Shown here piece after piece: positions 1 through 6,075 of a DNA stretch of 13,048 nucleotides. The first letter of the stretch is position 1. Each line of letters opens with the position of its first letter. Source of the stretch: DASXRA01 sp046734315. GTDB lineage: Bacteria; Actinomycetota; Actinomycetes; Mycobacteriales; Jatrophihabitantaceae. Both the position numbers and the translations under genes were made by a program. The stretch lies in NCBI GenBank assembly GCA_046734315.1, contig JBKPQY010000266.1, positions 1 through 13,048 of the forward strand. Reading direction: 5' to 3'. A model generated the notes under the pieces. It saw nothing but the letters and a program-made list of their open reading frames with translations. It was not told the DNA's origin and searched no databases.

Positions 1-218
1 TCGGCCTCGTCTATGCCGGCCGCGGCGGCGAGTTCGGCGCCGTGCCGGCACTGATCGCGGCGCCGATAGTCGTGCCGAACCTGGGCGTTGATGAGCCAGC
101 GCCGGGCGCCCAGCCCACCGCCGCACGAAGCGGTCGACGCCACCGTTGTCGCAGCGGCGAACCGCCATACCAGCATGGGCAGCTCCCGCCCGTCCTCGAC
201 CCGGCTCGCGATCAGCAT
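1..218 (-). CDS. cbiZ: Adenosylcobinamide amidohydrolase CbiZ, N-terminal part (runs off left edge)
   Basis: CbiZ hydrolyses the amide bond between the corrin ring and aminopropanol in adenosylcobinamide (and related corrinoids), giving adenosylcobyric acid that can re-enter cobalamin synthesis. Only the first 72 residues lie in the window. They show the family features I recognise: LVWRF near residue 16, then CGGGLGARRWLINAQV, matching the GGGLG-RRW-(L/I)NAQV core of the family, followed by DY and a helix rich in Ala. The ATG at 216-218 has GGAGG five bases upstream, and it overlaps the btuD stop by 7 bases, so it is the last visible gene of the btuFCD operon. The recognition is from memory of the family and the C-terminal part is not visible. 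Residue 32 of the core is Cys, where I would more often expect a small hydrophobic residue. Confidence 0.82.
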   Translation of the reverse strand, partial: MLIASRVEDGRELPMLVWRFAAATTVASTASCGGGLGARRWLINAQVRHDYRRRDQCRHGAELAAAAGIDEA

Positions 219-997
219 CCGATCCTCCGGCGTGTCCGTTGCGGCACCACGAGCAGCTGCCCCTCGTCGTCGGTGAGCACCCGGATCCGGCCGCCGAAGC
301 AGGCTGAGAGCAGCTGCTCGTCCAGCACTTCCGCGGGAGCGCCCGCCGCCACGACCCGGCCGGCTGACATGAGCACCAGCCGGTCGGCGAACTGCGCGGC
401 AAGCGTCAGGTCGTGCATCGCGCTCAGCACGGCGAGCCCCCGCTCGCGCCGCAGCTCGTCGACAAGCTCCAGGGCGTCGACCCGGCGGCCCAGGTCGAGC
501 GCGCTTGTCGGCTCGTCCAGTAGCAGGACCGGCGCGTCCTGCGCCAAGGCCCGGGCCAGCACCACTCGTTGCAACTCGCCGCCGGAAAGAGTGGGGAGGT
601 GCCGTTCGGCCAGGCCCGCGAGGCCGATCCGCTCGAGTACCTCGGCGCAGACCTGGCGATCCTGCGCGGACTCGACGCCGAAGTAGCCGATGTGCGGGGT
701 GCGCCCTAGCAGGGTGTAGTCGATCGCCGACATGCCGGCGGGCAGCTCCGGCTGTTGCGGCACGTACGCGACGAGCCGCGCCCGCCGGCGTGGGGAGAGC
801 CGGCCCATCGTCTCGCCGGCGACCCGCACGGCGCCCTCGTGCGTCACCAGCTGCGCCGCGGCTCGCAGCAAGCTGGACTTTCCTGCACCGTTGGCGCCGA
901 TCAGCCCTACCCACTCTCCCTTGGCCGCCGACTCGGTCACCTCGCACACGGCGACGGATGCGCCGTACCGCACCGTCACTCGCTCGAGGATCAGCAT
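212..997 (-). CDS. btuD: Corrinoid ABC transporter ATP-binding protein BtuD
   Basis: This is the cytoplasmic ATPase of a BtuFCD-type corrinoid importer, 261 aa, normal for the FecE/BtuD family. Visible motifs are Walker A GANGAGKS (residues 34-41), Q-loop VPQQ (79-82), signature LSGGE (137-141), Walker B VLLLDEP (157-163), D-loop SALD and the H-loop histidine in MHD (195). An open frame continues far upstream, but the start at MLILERV is chosen because the ATG (995-997) shares one base with the btuC stop (TGATG). A longer start would lie inside btuC and read as Arg/Pro-rich shadow sequence. It overlaps cbiZ by 7 bases downstream. The substrate is inferred from context (cobalamin riboswitch, btuF, cbiZ, cobD); by sequence alone it could serve an iron-siderophore transporter. 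Confidence 0.9.
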   Translation of the reverse strand: MLILERVTVRYGASVAVCEVTESAAKGEWVGLIGANGAGKSSLLRAAAQLVTHEGAVRVAGETMGRLSPRRRARLVAYVPQQPELPAGMSAIDYTLLGRTPHIGYFGVESAQDRQVCAEVLERIGLAGLAERHLPTLSGGELQRVVLARALAQDAPVLLLDEPTSALDLGRRVDALELVDELRRERGLAVLSAMHDLTLAAQFADRLVLMSAGRVVAAGAPAEVLDEQLLSACFGGRIRVLTDDEGQLLVVPQRTRRRIGC

Positions 998-2031
998 CAG
1001 AGCACGCCCTGCCGGGTGCGCCGCGAGCGCAGCACGATCAGGAAGAACGGCGCACCGGCCACCGCGGTGACCACGCCGACGGGCAGCTCGGTCGGCGCCA
1101 GGACGGTGCGCGCGACGAGGTCGGCGAGTACCAGGAACGCTGCCCCGCAGACCATCGAGACCGGCAGCACGACTCGGTAGCTGGCGCTGGCCGCGAGTCG
1201 CACCGCGTGCGGGACGATGATGCCGACGAAGCCGATCAGCCCGCTTACCGACACGGCAGCCGCCGTGCCCAGGGTGGCGGCGGCCACGATGACGAGACGG
1301 CTGCGGTCCGGGTGGATGCCGAGCGCGCCGGCCTCCTCGCCCCCGACCCGCAGCACGTCGAGGATGCGCCGGTGGGCCAGCAGCACGGCGGCGCTCACCG
1401 CGGCGTACGGCAGCAGCAGCCGCACGTCCGACCACGATGCGACCGAGAAGCTACCGAGGATCCAGTTGTAGATCTGCCGGATCTCCTCGGTGTGCTGCTG
1501 CTGCAGGTATGTCTGCACCGCCGTGAGCATGGCCGCGATGGCAACTCCGGCTAGCAGGATCGCGTACCCGCGCGCCGGCGCGCCGCCGGCCGTCGCGATC
1601 AGGTACGTGAGCGCCACCGCGAGCACCGCACCGGCGAACGCGGCCGCGGGGAGCACGACGGGACCGCTGTGCCCGCTGACGATGGCCACGGTAGCGCCGA
1701 GTCCGGCTCCGGCAGCGACCCCGAGCAGGAACGGGTCGGCGAGCGAGTTGCGCAACACTCCCTGGTACGCGGTGCCGCCCGCGGCCAGCATCGCCCCGAC
1801 CAGTGCCGCGAGAATGACCCGCGGCAACCGCAGCTGCCACACGATCGCCTGGTCGACCGGGGGCGTCGCGGTGTGGACGTCCAGGAACGAAAGGTGCGCG
1901 AGGATCGTGCCGACGACGTCGCCCGCGCCGATGGCCACCGGGCCCACCGCGGTCGCCAGCAGCATCGCAGCGAGAAGCACCAGCGTCGACACGGCCAACG
2001 GCAGCCGCACCGGGTGGGGGCGAGCGTTCAT
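997..2031 (-). CDS. btuC: Corrinoid ABC transporter permease BtuC (FecCD family)
   Basis: This is the membrane subunit of the corrinoid importer, 344 aa, a standard length for FecCD/BtuC permeases with about ten helices. Family hallmarks are NSLADPFLLGVAAGAGLG (residues 95-112), the cytoplasmic coupling-helix region SGLIGFVGIIVPHAVR (263-278) that contacts the ATPase, and the conserved ELPVGVVTA-AG-P-F segment near the C-terminus. It starts with an ATG that overlaps the btuF stop by four bases (ATGA) and ends sharing one base with the btuD start, so translation of the three genes is probably coupled. It is controlled from the riboswitch ahead of btuF. Assignment to corrinoids rather than iron chelates rests on the neighbours. 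Confidence 0.9.
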   Translation of the reverse strand: MNARPHPVRLPLAVSTLVLLAAMLLATAVGPVAIGAGDVVGTILAHLSFLDVHTATPPVDQAIVWQLRLPRVILAALVGAMLAAGGTAYQGVLRNSLADPFLLGVAAGAGLGATVAIVSGHSGPVVLPAAAFAGAVLAVALTYLIATAGGAPARGYAILLAGVAIAAMLTAVQTYLQQQHTEEIRQIYNWILGSFSVASWSDVRLLLPYAAVSAAVLLAHRRILDVLRVGGEEAGALGIHPDRSRLVIVAAATLGTAAAVSVSGLIGFVGIIVPHAVRLAASASYRVVLPVSMVCGAAFLVLADLVARTVLAPTELPVGVVTAVAGAPFFLIVLRSRRTRQGVL

Positions 2032-2990
2032 GGCAGGGGATGTTGCTGCATCGCGCCGGAAACTGTGCGCAGCAAATCCACGATGCGCGGCCCCCAGCGA
2101 GAGGCGATGTCGTCGTCGAGGGCGACGACACGGCCGCCGCGAACCGCCGACAGCGTCGACCAGCCCGGACGGCGTGCCACCGTCGCCAGCGACTGTTTGC
2201 AGCAGCGCGTGTCGGCGAGGAACACGTATCCGGGGTCGGCGTTGAGGATGAACTCTGCCGACAGTTGGGGGTAGCCGCCGCTGGCGGCCGCCCCCTTGGC
2301 GGGGTCGGCGATGCTGGTCAGCCCCAGTAGGCGCAGCGCGCGTCCGATGAACGTCGCCGACGTAACCGAGTAGTACGTCTGGTCCAGCTCGTAGTAGTAG
2401 GTCGCGGACCGCCTGGGGGTGGCGTGCGCGATCGCGGCGATCTGCTGCCTCATGCGTGCGACCACGGCGGCGGCGCCGTCTCGGTGTCCCGTCGCGTCCC
2501 CGAGCTGGGCGAGCTGCTGGTAACTCTGCGAGATGCTCGTGACGGCCGGCTCGTCAAGCACGTGAATGGAAAGCTTGGCAAGCTGCTCGGACTGCGCCTT
2601 GGACAGCCCGGCTGCCACCACGAGGTCCGGCTGGTATGCCGCGAGCGCCTCGATGTTCAGCTGGAGGGCGTTCAAGGTGGTCCGCGGCACGTTCGATGGG
2701 TAATCGGAGTCTCGGTCGACGGCCTTTACCTGCGCGCCGGCGCCGATCGCGAAGAGCATCTCGGTCGCGGTGGCGGAGAGGGAGACGATCGCGGTCGGCT
2801 TGCGGGCGATCGTGACGTCCCCGTTTGCGGCTTGCACCGTCACCGGGAACTGCGTGGCAGCACCACCGGATGTCGGGCGAGCCGGTGCGGAACTGGGCGC
2901 CGGAGTGCCCGAACTGCTACACGCGGCCAGAGACAGCGCCGCGACCGAGGCGATCACGCCCGCGAGGGCCCGTCGCGTATTGCTGAGCAT
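2028..2990 (-). CDS. btuF: Corrinoid-binding lipoprotein BtuF
   Basis: This is the extracytoplasmic substrate-binding protein of the corrinoid importer, 320 aa. The N-terminus is a lipoprotein signal (TRRALAG, hydrophobic stretch, LAAC lipobox with Cys24), followed by a Ser/Pro/Ala linker. The body is a class III periplasmic-binding fold: TAIVSLSATATEMLFAIGAG, then VKAVDRDSDYPSNVP, YQPDLVVAA, and a C-terminal SRWGPRIVDLL helix. The DTRCC motif near residue 265 is usual for actinobacterial relatives. Two ATG codons are possible, at 2994-2996 and 2988-2990. I prefer the second because GGAGG (2997-3001) lies six bases before it but directly abuts the first. Its leader holds a cobalamin riboswitch and a hairpin that masks this ribosome site. 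It is the first gene of btuF-btuC-btuD-cbiZ. Confidence 0.9.
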   Translation of the reverse strand: MLSNTRRALAGVIASVAALSLAACSSSGTPAPSSAPARPTSGGAATQFPVTVQAANGDVTIARKPTAIVSLSATATEMLFAIGAGAQVKAVDRDSDYPSNVPRTTLNALQLNIEALAAYQPDLVVAAGLSKAQSEQLAKLSIHVLDEPAVTSISQSYQQLAQLGDATGHRDGAAAVVARMRQQIAAIAHATPRRSATYYYELDQTYYSVTSATFIGRALRLLGLTSIADPAKGAAASGGYPQLSAEFILNADPGYVFLADTRCCKQSLATVARRPGWSTLSAVRGGRVVALDDDIASRWGPRIVDLLRTVSGAMQQHPLP

Positions 2991-2992
2991 GC

Positions 2993-3021
2993 TCATCCTC
3001 CATCGGCATCGCGGAGGACGA
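2993..3021 (-). promoter_or_regulatory. Hairpin sequestering the btuF ribosome-binding site
   Basis: On the minus strand, TCGTCCTCC (3021-3013) can pair with GGAGGATGA (3001-2993) over nine base pairs including one G-U, enclosing an 11-base loop. The paired arm contains the whole btuF Shine-Dalgarno GGAGG and the first of its two ATG codons, so folding would block ribosome entry. It sits about 70 bases after the aptamer, where the expression platform of a translational cobalamin riboswitch belongs. A second GGAGGA (3071-3066) upstream could pair with the same anti-SD arm and free the true site. The pairings are read directly from the sequence; the switching role is inferred. Confidence 0.6.
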
Positions 3022-3092
3022 AGTGCGCCCGCTGCGACACCGGGAGGCGTCGAACGAACCGCCCTTCCTCCGAGGACTGGTTTCGCGGCGCA

Positions 3093-3180
3093 GAGCAGGC
3101 GTCCGGGCTCGCCCCCTCTAGGGGAGCAGTACCGTTGCGGGACAGCGCCGGGCTCTCACCGGTCTTCGCTGCACCTGCGT
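3093..3180 (-). ncRNA. Cobalamin (adenosylcobalamin) riboswitch aptamer
   Basis: Read on the minus strand, the leader of btuF contains the conserved cobalamin-aptamer core: CCGGTGAGAGCCCGGCGCTG followed by TCCCGCAACGGT (about 3163-3132). The B12-box-like AGCCCGGACGCCTGC follows (3109-3095). GCAGGT (3178-3173) pairs with GCCTGC (3100-3095) to close the aptamer, CAGCG pairs with CGCTG around the core, and CCCC-TAGA-GGGG forms an internal hairpin. This matches the known riboswitch that represses corrinoid uptake and synthesis genes when cobalamin is bound. It lies between the cobD stop and btuF, so it governs btuF-btuC-btuD-cbiZ and not cobD. No U-tract terminator follows, which favours translational control. 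Confidence 0.92.
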
Positions 3181-3182
3181 CA

Positions 3183-3201
3183 TCCCGGGGCGCTCCCGGG
3201 A
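3183..3201 (-). other. GC-rich hairpin between cobD and the riboswitch
   Basis: TCCCGGG and CCCGGGA form a seven-base-pair stem with a five-base loop just after the cobD stop codon and directly before the aptamer. There is no T-run on either side. It could be a weak terminator for cobD or a 5' stem at the start of the riboswitch transcript. If it terminates, the leader would need its own start within a few bases. A TAGGGT overlapping the cobD stop codon (3214-3209) could be a -10 box, but no good -35 is seen. Confidence 0.35.
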
Positions 3202-3211
3202 CGCCGTCACC

Positions 3212-4111
3212 CTAGCAACGCCGGGCGATCAGCGCCGCCGTGAGCGCGGCGGCGACGGTCGTGGCGGCGCAGAGCCGGGTGGCTCGGCGGATGTCGTCGC
3301 GGCCCGGGGATGTCCCGTCGCCGAGCTGTGGGCGCTCCTCGACCCGGCCGGCATAGACGTTGCGGCCGCCCAGTCGCAGCCCTAGTGCGCCGGCATAGGC
3401 CGCCTCGGCGTATCCGGCGTTCGGGCTCGGGTGCCGGTGGCCGTCGCGGACGGCGACTCGCAGCGTCTGCGCGGGATGCCCGCTGACCAGTGCGACGAGC
3501 GCCGCGGTCAGCCGTGCCGGGACAAGGTTGGCGACGTCGTCCAGCCGGGCGGCGGCCCAGCCGAACCGTTCATACCGCGGGGTGCGGTGGCCGACCATCG
3601 CGTCGAGCGTGTTGACCGCCCGGTATCCGAGGAGTCCAGGCACCCCGGCAACCGCGCCCCAGAACAGCGGGGCGACGATCGCGTCGCTGGTGTTCTCCGC
3701 GACGGACTCGACGGTCGCCCGGGCGACGCCGTCCTCATCGAGGCACTTGGGGTCGCGGCCCACCAAGTGAGTCACCTGCTGCCGGGCCGCGTCAAGATCA
3801 CCGCGGTCGAGATGGTGCCGCACCCGGTCCGCTTCGCGCCGTAACGACCGGCTGCCGAGTACGGCCCACGTCGCCACAGCGGTGGTCGCGGTCGCGCCGG
3901 GCAGGGCCGCGCCGAGTACAACGGCCGTCCCGACGCAGGCCGCGGTGAATGCCACGCCGCGCATCCGGCTGTCGGCGTACCAGCGGCGCTCCAGCGTGTC
4001 CGCCGCCACACCGAAGATCGCGACCGGGTGACCGCGGCGCGGATCCGGCGCCAGCGCGTCGAGGGCGGTGCCGATGAGCAGTCCGGCCGCGGTCGAGCGC
4101 ACGCGTCGCAC
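3212..4111 (-). CDS. cobD: Adenosylcobinamide-phosphate synthase CobD/CbiB
   Basis: CobD/CbiB is an integral membrane enzyme that joins adenosylcobyric acid to aminopropanol (phosphate) to make adenosylcobinamide (phosphate). The protein is 299 aa. Family blocks are visible: LDALAPDPRRGHPVAIFG near the N-terminus, VAENTSDAIVAPLFWG with VPGLLGYRAVNTLDAMVGHR in the middle, then the conserved FGWAAARLDDVANLVPARLTA and SPNAGYAEAAYAGALGLRLGG. Several hydrophobic helices surround them. The start is a GTG at 4109-4111. A second GTG at 4100-4102 is possible, and a TAAGGT at 4115-4110 would suit a leaderless message from it. The gene ends 32 bases before the riboswitch aptamer, so it is upstream of that control. 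It makes the product that CbiZ, at the far end of the block, breaks down in salvage. Confidence 0.93.
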   Translation of the reverse strand: MRRVRSTAAGLLIGTALDALAPDPRRGHPVAIFGVAADTLERRWYADSRMRGVAFTAACVGTAVVLGAALPGATATTAVATWAVLGSRSLRREADRVRHHLDRGDLDAARQQVTHLVGRDPKCLDEDGVARATVESVAENTSDAIVAPLFWGAVAGVPGLLGYRAVNTLDAMVGHRTPRYERFGWAAARLDDVANLVPARLTAALVALVSGHPAQTLRVAVRDGHRHPSPNAGYAEAAYAGALGLRLGGRNVYAGRVEERPQLGDGTSPGRDDIRRATRLCAATTVAAALTAALIARRC

Positions 4112-4126
4112 CTTATCGACACGGCC

Positions 4127-4132
4127 TAGGCT
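4127..4132 (+). promoter_or_regulatory. Possible -10 box for a leaderless message of the small gene
   Basis: TAGGCT fits the actinobacterial TANNNT pattern and ends eight bases before the ATG at 4141. No Shine-Dalgarno sequence is seen before that ATG. Transcription would begin at or within a base or two of the start codon. No convincing -35 is visible in the 29-base gap shared with divergent cobD. Confidence 0.35.
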
Positions 4133-4140
4133 CGGCAGTC

Positions 4141-4341
4141 ATGAGCTGGACCTGGCGACTCGAGGCGGCCGACGGAAGCCCGCTGAACACGCCGAGTTCG
4201 CCGCTGCACGCAAGCCAGTCCGATGCGGAGAGCTGGCTCGGCGAGAGCTGGCGTGATCTTGCCGCGCGGGGCGTCGTGCAGGTGAGTCTCTACGACGACG
4301 GCGAATTCGTGTACGGCCCGATGCCGCTCTCGGAGAGCTGA
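4141..4341 (+). CDS. Small conserved actinobacterial protein, function unknown
   Basis: This is a 66-residue acidic protein beginning MSWTWRLEAADG, with QSDAESWLGESWRDL in the middle and VSLYDDGEFVYGPMPL at the end. I recognise this pattern (aromatic start, SQSDAESW-GE-WREL, then a short strand and YGPM) as a small conserved actinobacterial family without a known role. There are no cysteines, membrane segments or signal peptide, so it is probably cytoplasmic. It starts 29 bases from divergent cobD and ends 56 bases before the SPFH gene, so it may be co-transcribed with that gene. No ribosome site precedes the ATG, consistent with leaderless translation. Confidence 0.8.
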   Translation: MSWTWRLEAADGSPLNTPSSPLHASQSDAESWLGESWRDLAARGVVQVSLYDDGEFVYGPMPLSES

Positions 4342-4397
4342 TCGGCCGACTCACCGGAGCTACCATGGGCCGCACCGCCGTAGATGCGGAGGTCGCG

Positions 4398-5213
4398 ATG
4401 GCCATCCTCGTCGTCGTACTCGTGCTGCTGACCTGCGTCGGCGTCTACTTGCTGGTGGGCGCGCGCACGGTCAAGCAGTACGAGCAGGGGCTCGTCTTCC
4501 GGCTGGGCCGGGTGCTGGAGCACACGCGCGGTCCGGGGCTGACGTTCGTCAAGCCGGGCATCGAACGGCTCCGCAAGGTCAACATGCAGATCGTCACGCT
4601 GCCGGTCCCCGGGCAGGACGGCATTACCCGCGACAACGTGACCGTCCGCGTCGACGCGGTGGTGTACTTCAACGTCGTCGACCCGATGCTGGCGATCATC
4701 CGCGTCCAGGACTATCGCTTCGCCGTGCTCCAGGTCGCGCAGACGTCGCTGCGCTCGGTGATCGGCAAGAGCGATCTGGACGATCTGCTCTCCAACCGGG
4801 AGCGGCTCAACCAGGGCCTGGAGCTGATGATCGACAGCCCGGCGCTGGACTGGGGGATCCACATCGACCGGGTCGAGATCAAGGACGTCGCGTTGCCCGA
4901 GGCGATGAAGCGGTCGATGTCCCGGCAGGCCGAGGCCGAACGCGAGCGGCGGGCTCGGGTCATCTCAGCGGAGGGGGAGCTGCAGGCGTCGCAGAAGCTC
5001 GCGGAGGCGGCGGCCGCGATGGCACAGGCGCCGGCGGCGCTCCAGCTGCGGCTGCTCGAAACGGTGGTGCAGGTGGCCGCGGAGAAGAACTCGACGGTGA
5101 TTCTGCCGTTCCCGGTCGAGCTGCTGCGGTTCCTCGACGGACGGACCGAGCGCAACGATCTGGACGCTAATCGTGTCGATAACGGGTCCGGGCAGGCGCC
5201 GCAGTTACGGTGA
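4398..5213 (+). CDS. SPFH/Band 7 (slipin/stomatin-like) membrane protein
   Basis: Stomatin-like proteins form oligomeric scaffolds in membrane microdomains and often protect or modulate membrane proteins and proteases. The predicted protein is 271 aa. It has one N-terminal membrane helix (residues 2-21), then a Band 7 domain from VKQYEQGLVFRLGR through ITRDNVTVRVDAVVYFNVVDP to WGIHIDRVEIKDVALPEAMKR (about 25-172). A charged coiled-coil segment rich in Ala, Glu and Arg follows (175-212), then a short C-terminal tail. The start at 4398 is chosen because GGAGG lies five bases upstream and the protein then begins directly with the membrane helix. An in-frame ATG at 4365 would add 11 residues with no such site. 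The usual partner NfeD is not present here. The lipoprotein gene begins four bases after the stop. Confidence 0.9.
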   Translation: MAILVVVLVLLTCVGVYLLVGARTVKQYEQGLVFRLGRVLEHTRGPGLTFVKPGIERLRKVNMQIVTLPVPGQDGITRDNVTVRVDAVVYFNVVDPMLAIIRVQDYRFAVLQVAQTSLRSVIGKSDLDDLLSNRERLNQGLELMIDSPALDWGIHIDRVEIKDVALPEAMKRSMSRQAEAERERRARVISAEGELQASQKLAEAAAAMAQAPAALQLRLLETVVQVAAEKNSTVILPFPVELLRFLDGRTERNDLDANRVDNGSGQAPQLR

Positions 5214-5217
5214 CACC

Positions 5218-5874
5218 GTGCGTACGGGCAGAAGCGTCGCCTGCGCTGCGGGCGCTGTCGCCGTTCTCGTTGCGGTGAGCAGCTGCAGCTCCGGCGGGTC
5301 GAACACGCAGCGAACAACGACGCCCACGGCGTCGACCGCCGGCAGCACGCAGCCCTCGAGCAGACCGGCATCGACGAGCGCGGCGCCGAAGCTGATGAAG
5401 AAGCTCTCCGGTAATTGCGACTCGCTGCTGCCACAGGTCGACGTCGAGGACACCATGGGAGTGCGCTTCGCGGGCAAGACCGCGTTCGTGGTGGGCGTGC
5501 CGGAGAAGAACATCGGCCGGCTCGGTTACCTCAACTGCCGCTACGGCATCAGCGCCGGTGCCGGCGCCGCACCGGACGCGGAGATCGGCGTCAGCCTGTA
5601 CACCACGCCGCAACAGGCGCAGACACGGCTCGCCGGCACGATCGACGATTACCGCAGCCACGGGGCGACGCAGTCGCCGGCCACCGTGTCCGGGGTGGAC
5701 GGGACGTTACTGGTCGGAGGCAGCGGCGCGGGCTACGACGTCCCGCTGCTCGTTGTCGCGTTCGGGCAGCGCACGGTCGCGGTGAGCGTTCTGGACAAGC
5801 TGCTGGCGCCGTCCAGGCGTGGCGCCGTCATGGCCAAGGTCGCCGCCCTCGCCCTCCAGAGAACAGCCCCCTAG
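5218..5874 (+). CDS. Putative lipoprotein, function unknown
   Basis: The predicted protein is 218 aa and I do not recognise a named family with certainty. The N-terminus has a short basic segment, a hydrophobic stretch (residues 7-20) and a lipobox-like VSSC with Cys23 as the lipid site. A long Ser/Thr/Pro linker (24-57) follows. The mature domain has two cysteines (67 in GNCDSLL and 107 in LNCRYGIS) that could form a disulfide, and segments such as SLYTTPQQAQTRLAGTIDDY that resemble actinobacterial secreted lipoproteins of the DUF3558/Lpq type; that resemblance is weak. The GTG at 5218 is preferred over the GTG at 5173 because it places the signal peptide at the N-terminus. It lies four bases after the SPFH stop, so the two are probably co-translated. 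Confidence 0.75.
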   Translation: MRTGRSVACAAGAVAVLVAVSSCSSGGSNTQRTTTPTASTAGSTQPSSRPASTSAAPKLMKKLSGNCDSLLPQVDVEDTMGVRFAGKTAFVVGVPEKNIGRLGYLNCRYGISAGAGAAPDAEIGVSLYTTPQQAQTRLAGTIDDYRSHGATQSPATVSGVDGTLLVGGSGAGYDVPLLVVAFGQRTVAVSVLDKLLAPSRRGAVMAKVAALALQRTAP

Positions 5875-5909
5875 CCGCAGCGCAAGCTACTCCGGACGCA
5901 ACCGCGCGT

Positions 5910-5932
5910 GCGATGAGCGCTCGCGCGAAGAG
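5910..5932 (+). repeat. 23-bp direct repeat, copy 1
   Basis: A 23-base sequence centred on ATGAGCGCTCGCGCGAAG is present here and again at 6032-6054 without mismatch. It contains two small palindromes, AGCGCT and TCGCGCGA. A shorter, one-mismatch version occurs at 9360-9378, upstream of adoK. It lies in the gap between convergent genes, which favours a dispersed repeat over coding sequence. Confidence 0.8.
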
Positions 5933-5984
5933 CCCGCCGGCCGCCACGCGGCCCGCGCCGGAGGCGCGGAGTGGCGCGAGGCAT

Positions 5985-6001
5985 CCGCCCCTCGGGGGCG
6001 G
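5985..6001. terminator. Possible bidirectional terminator hairpin between convergent genes
   Basis: CCGCCCC and GGGGCGG form a perfect seven-base-pair stem with a three-base loop (TCG). It lies 110 bases after the lipoprotein stop and 75 bases after the stop of the DUF3043 gene on the other strand. There is no T-run, so efficiency is doubtful. A weaker stem, GCCGC-CAC-GCGGC, is at 5940-5952. Confidence 0.35.
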
Positions 6002-6031
6002 TGCCGGAGCGACACGCCCGGCGGTAGGTCA

Positions 6032-6054
6032 GCGATGAGCGCTCGCGCGAAGAG
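6032..6054 (+). repeat. 23-bp direct repeat, copy 2
   Basis: This is identical to the copy at 5910-5932, with 122 bases between the two starts. The ATG inside it would encode only a seven-residue peptide before a TGA, so coding is unlikely. It ends 21 bases from the stop codon of the minus-strand DUF3043 gene. Confidence 0.8.
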
Positions 6055-6075
6055 ATGACATGCATCGGCGTGTGA

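Noticed and set aside
998..1435. Longer upstream reading of the btuD frame, adding 146 residues
   Set aside because: The extension is Arg/Ala/Gly-rich shadow of btuC in another frame. The ATG at 997 overlaps the btuC stop and begins a complete ABC ATPase.
505..1554. 349-residue plus-strand open frame opposite btuD and btuC
   Set aside because: It is Arg/Ala/Pro-rich antisense shadow; the minus-strand genes explain the region.
3209..3214. TAGGGT as the -10 promoter box of the riboswitch leader
   Set aside because: It overlaps the cobD stop and no -35 lies at the right distance. It is mentioned with the hairpin but not called as a feature.
5913..6038. Short open frame beginning MSARAK in repeat copy 1, and a seven-codon one in copy 2
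   Set aside because: Both start codons are part of the repeated 23-mer, no ribosome site precedes them, and the first ends inside the second repeat.
5910..6054. CRISPR array
   Set aside because: Only two repeat copies, spaced 122 bases apart, with no spacer regularity and no cas genes.
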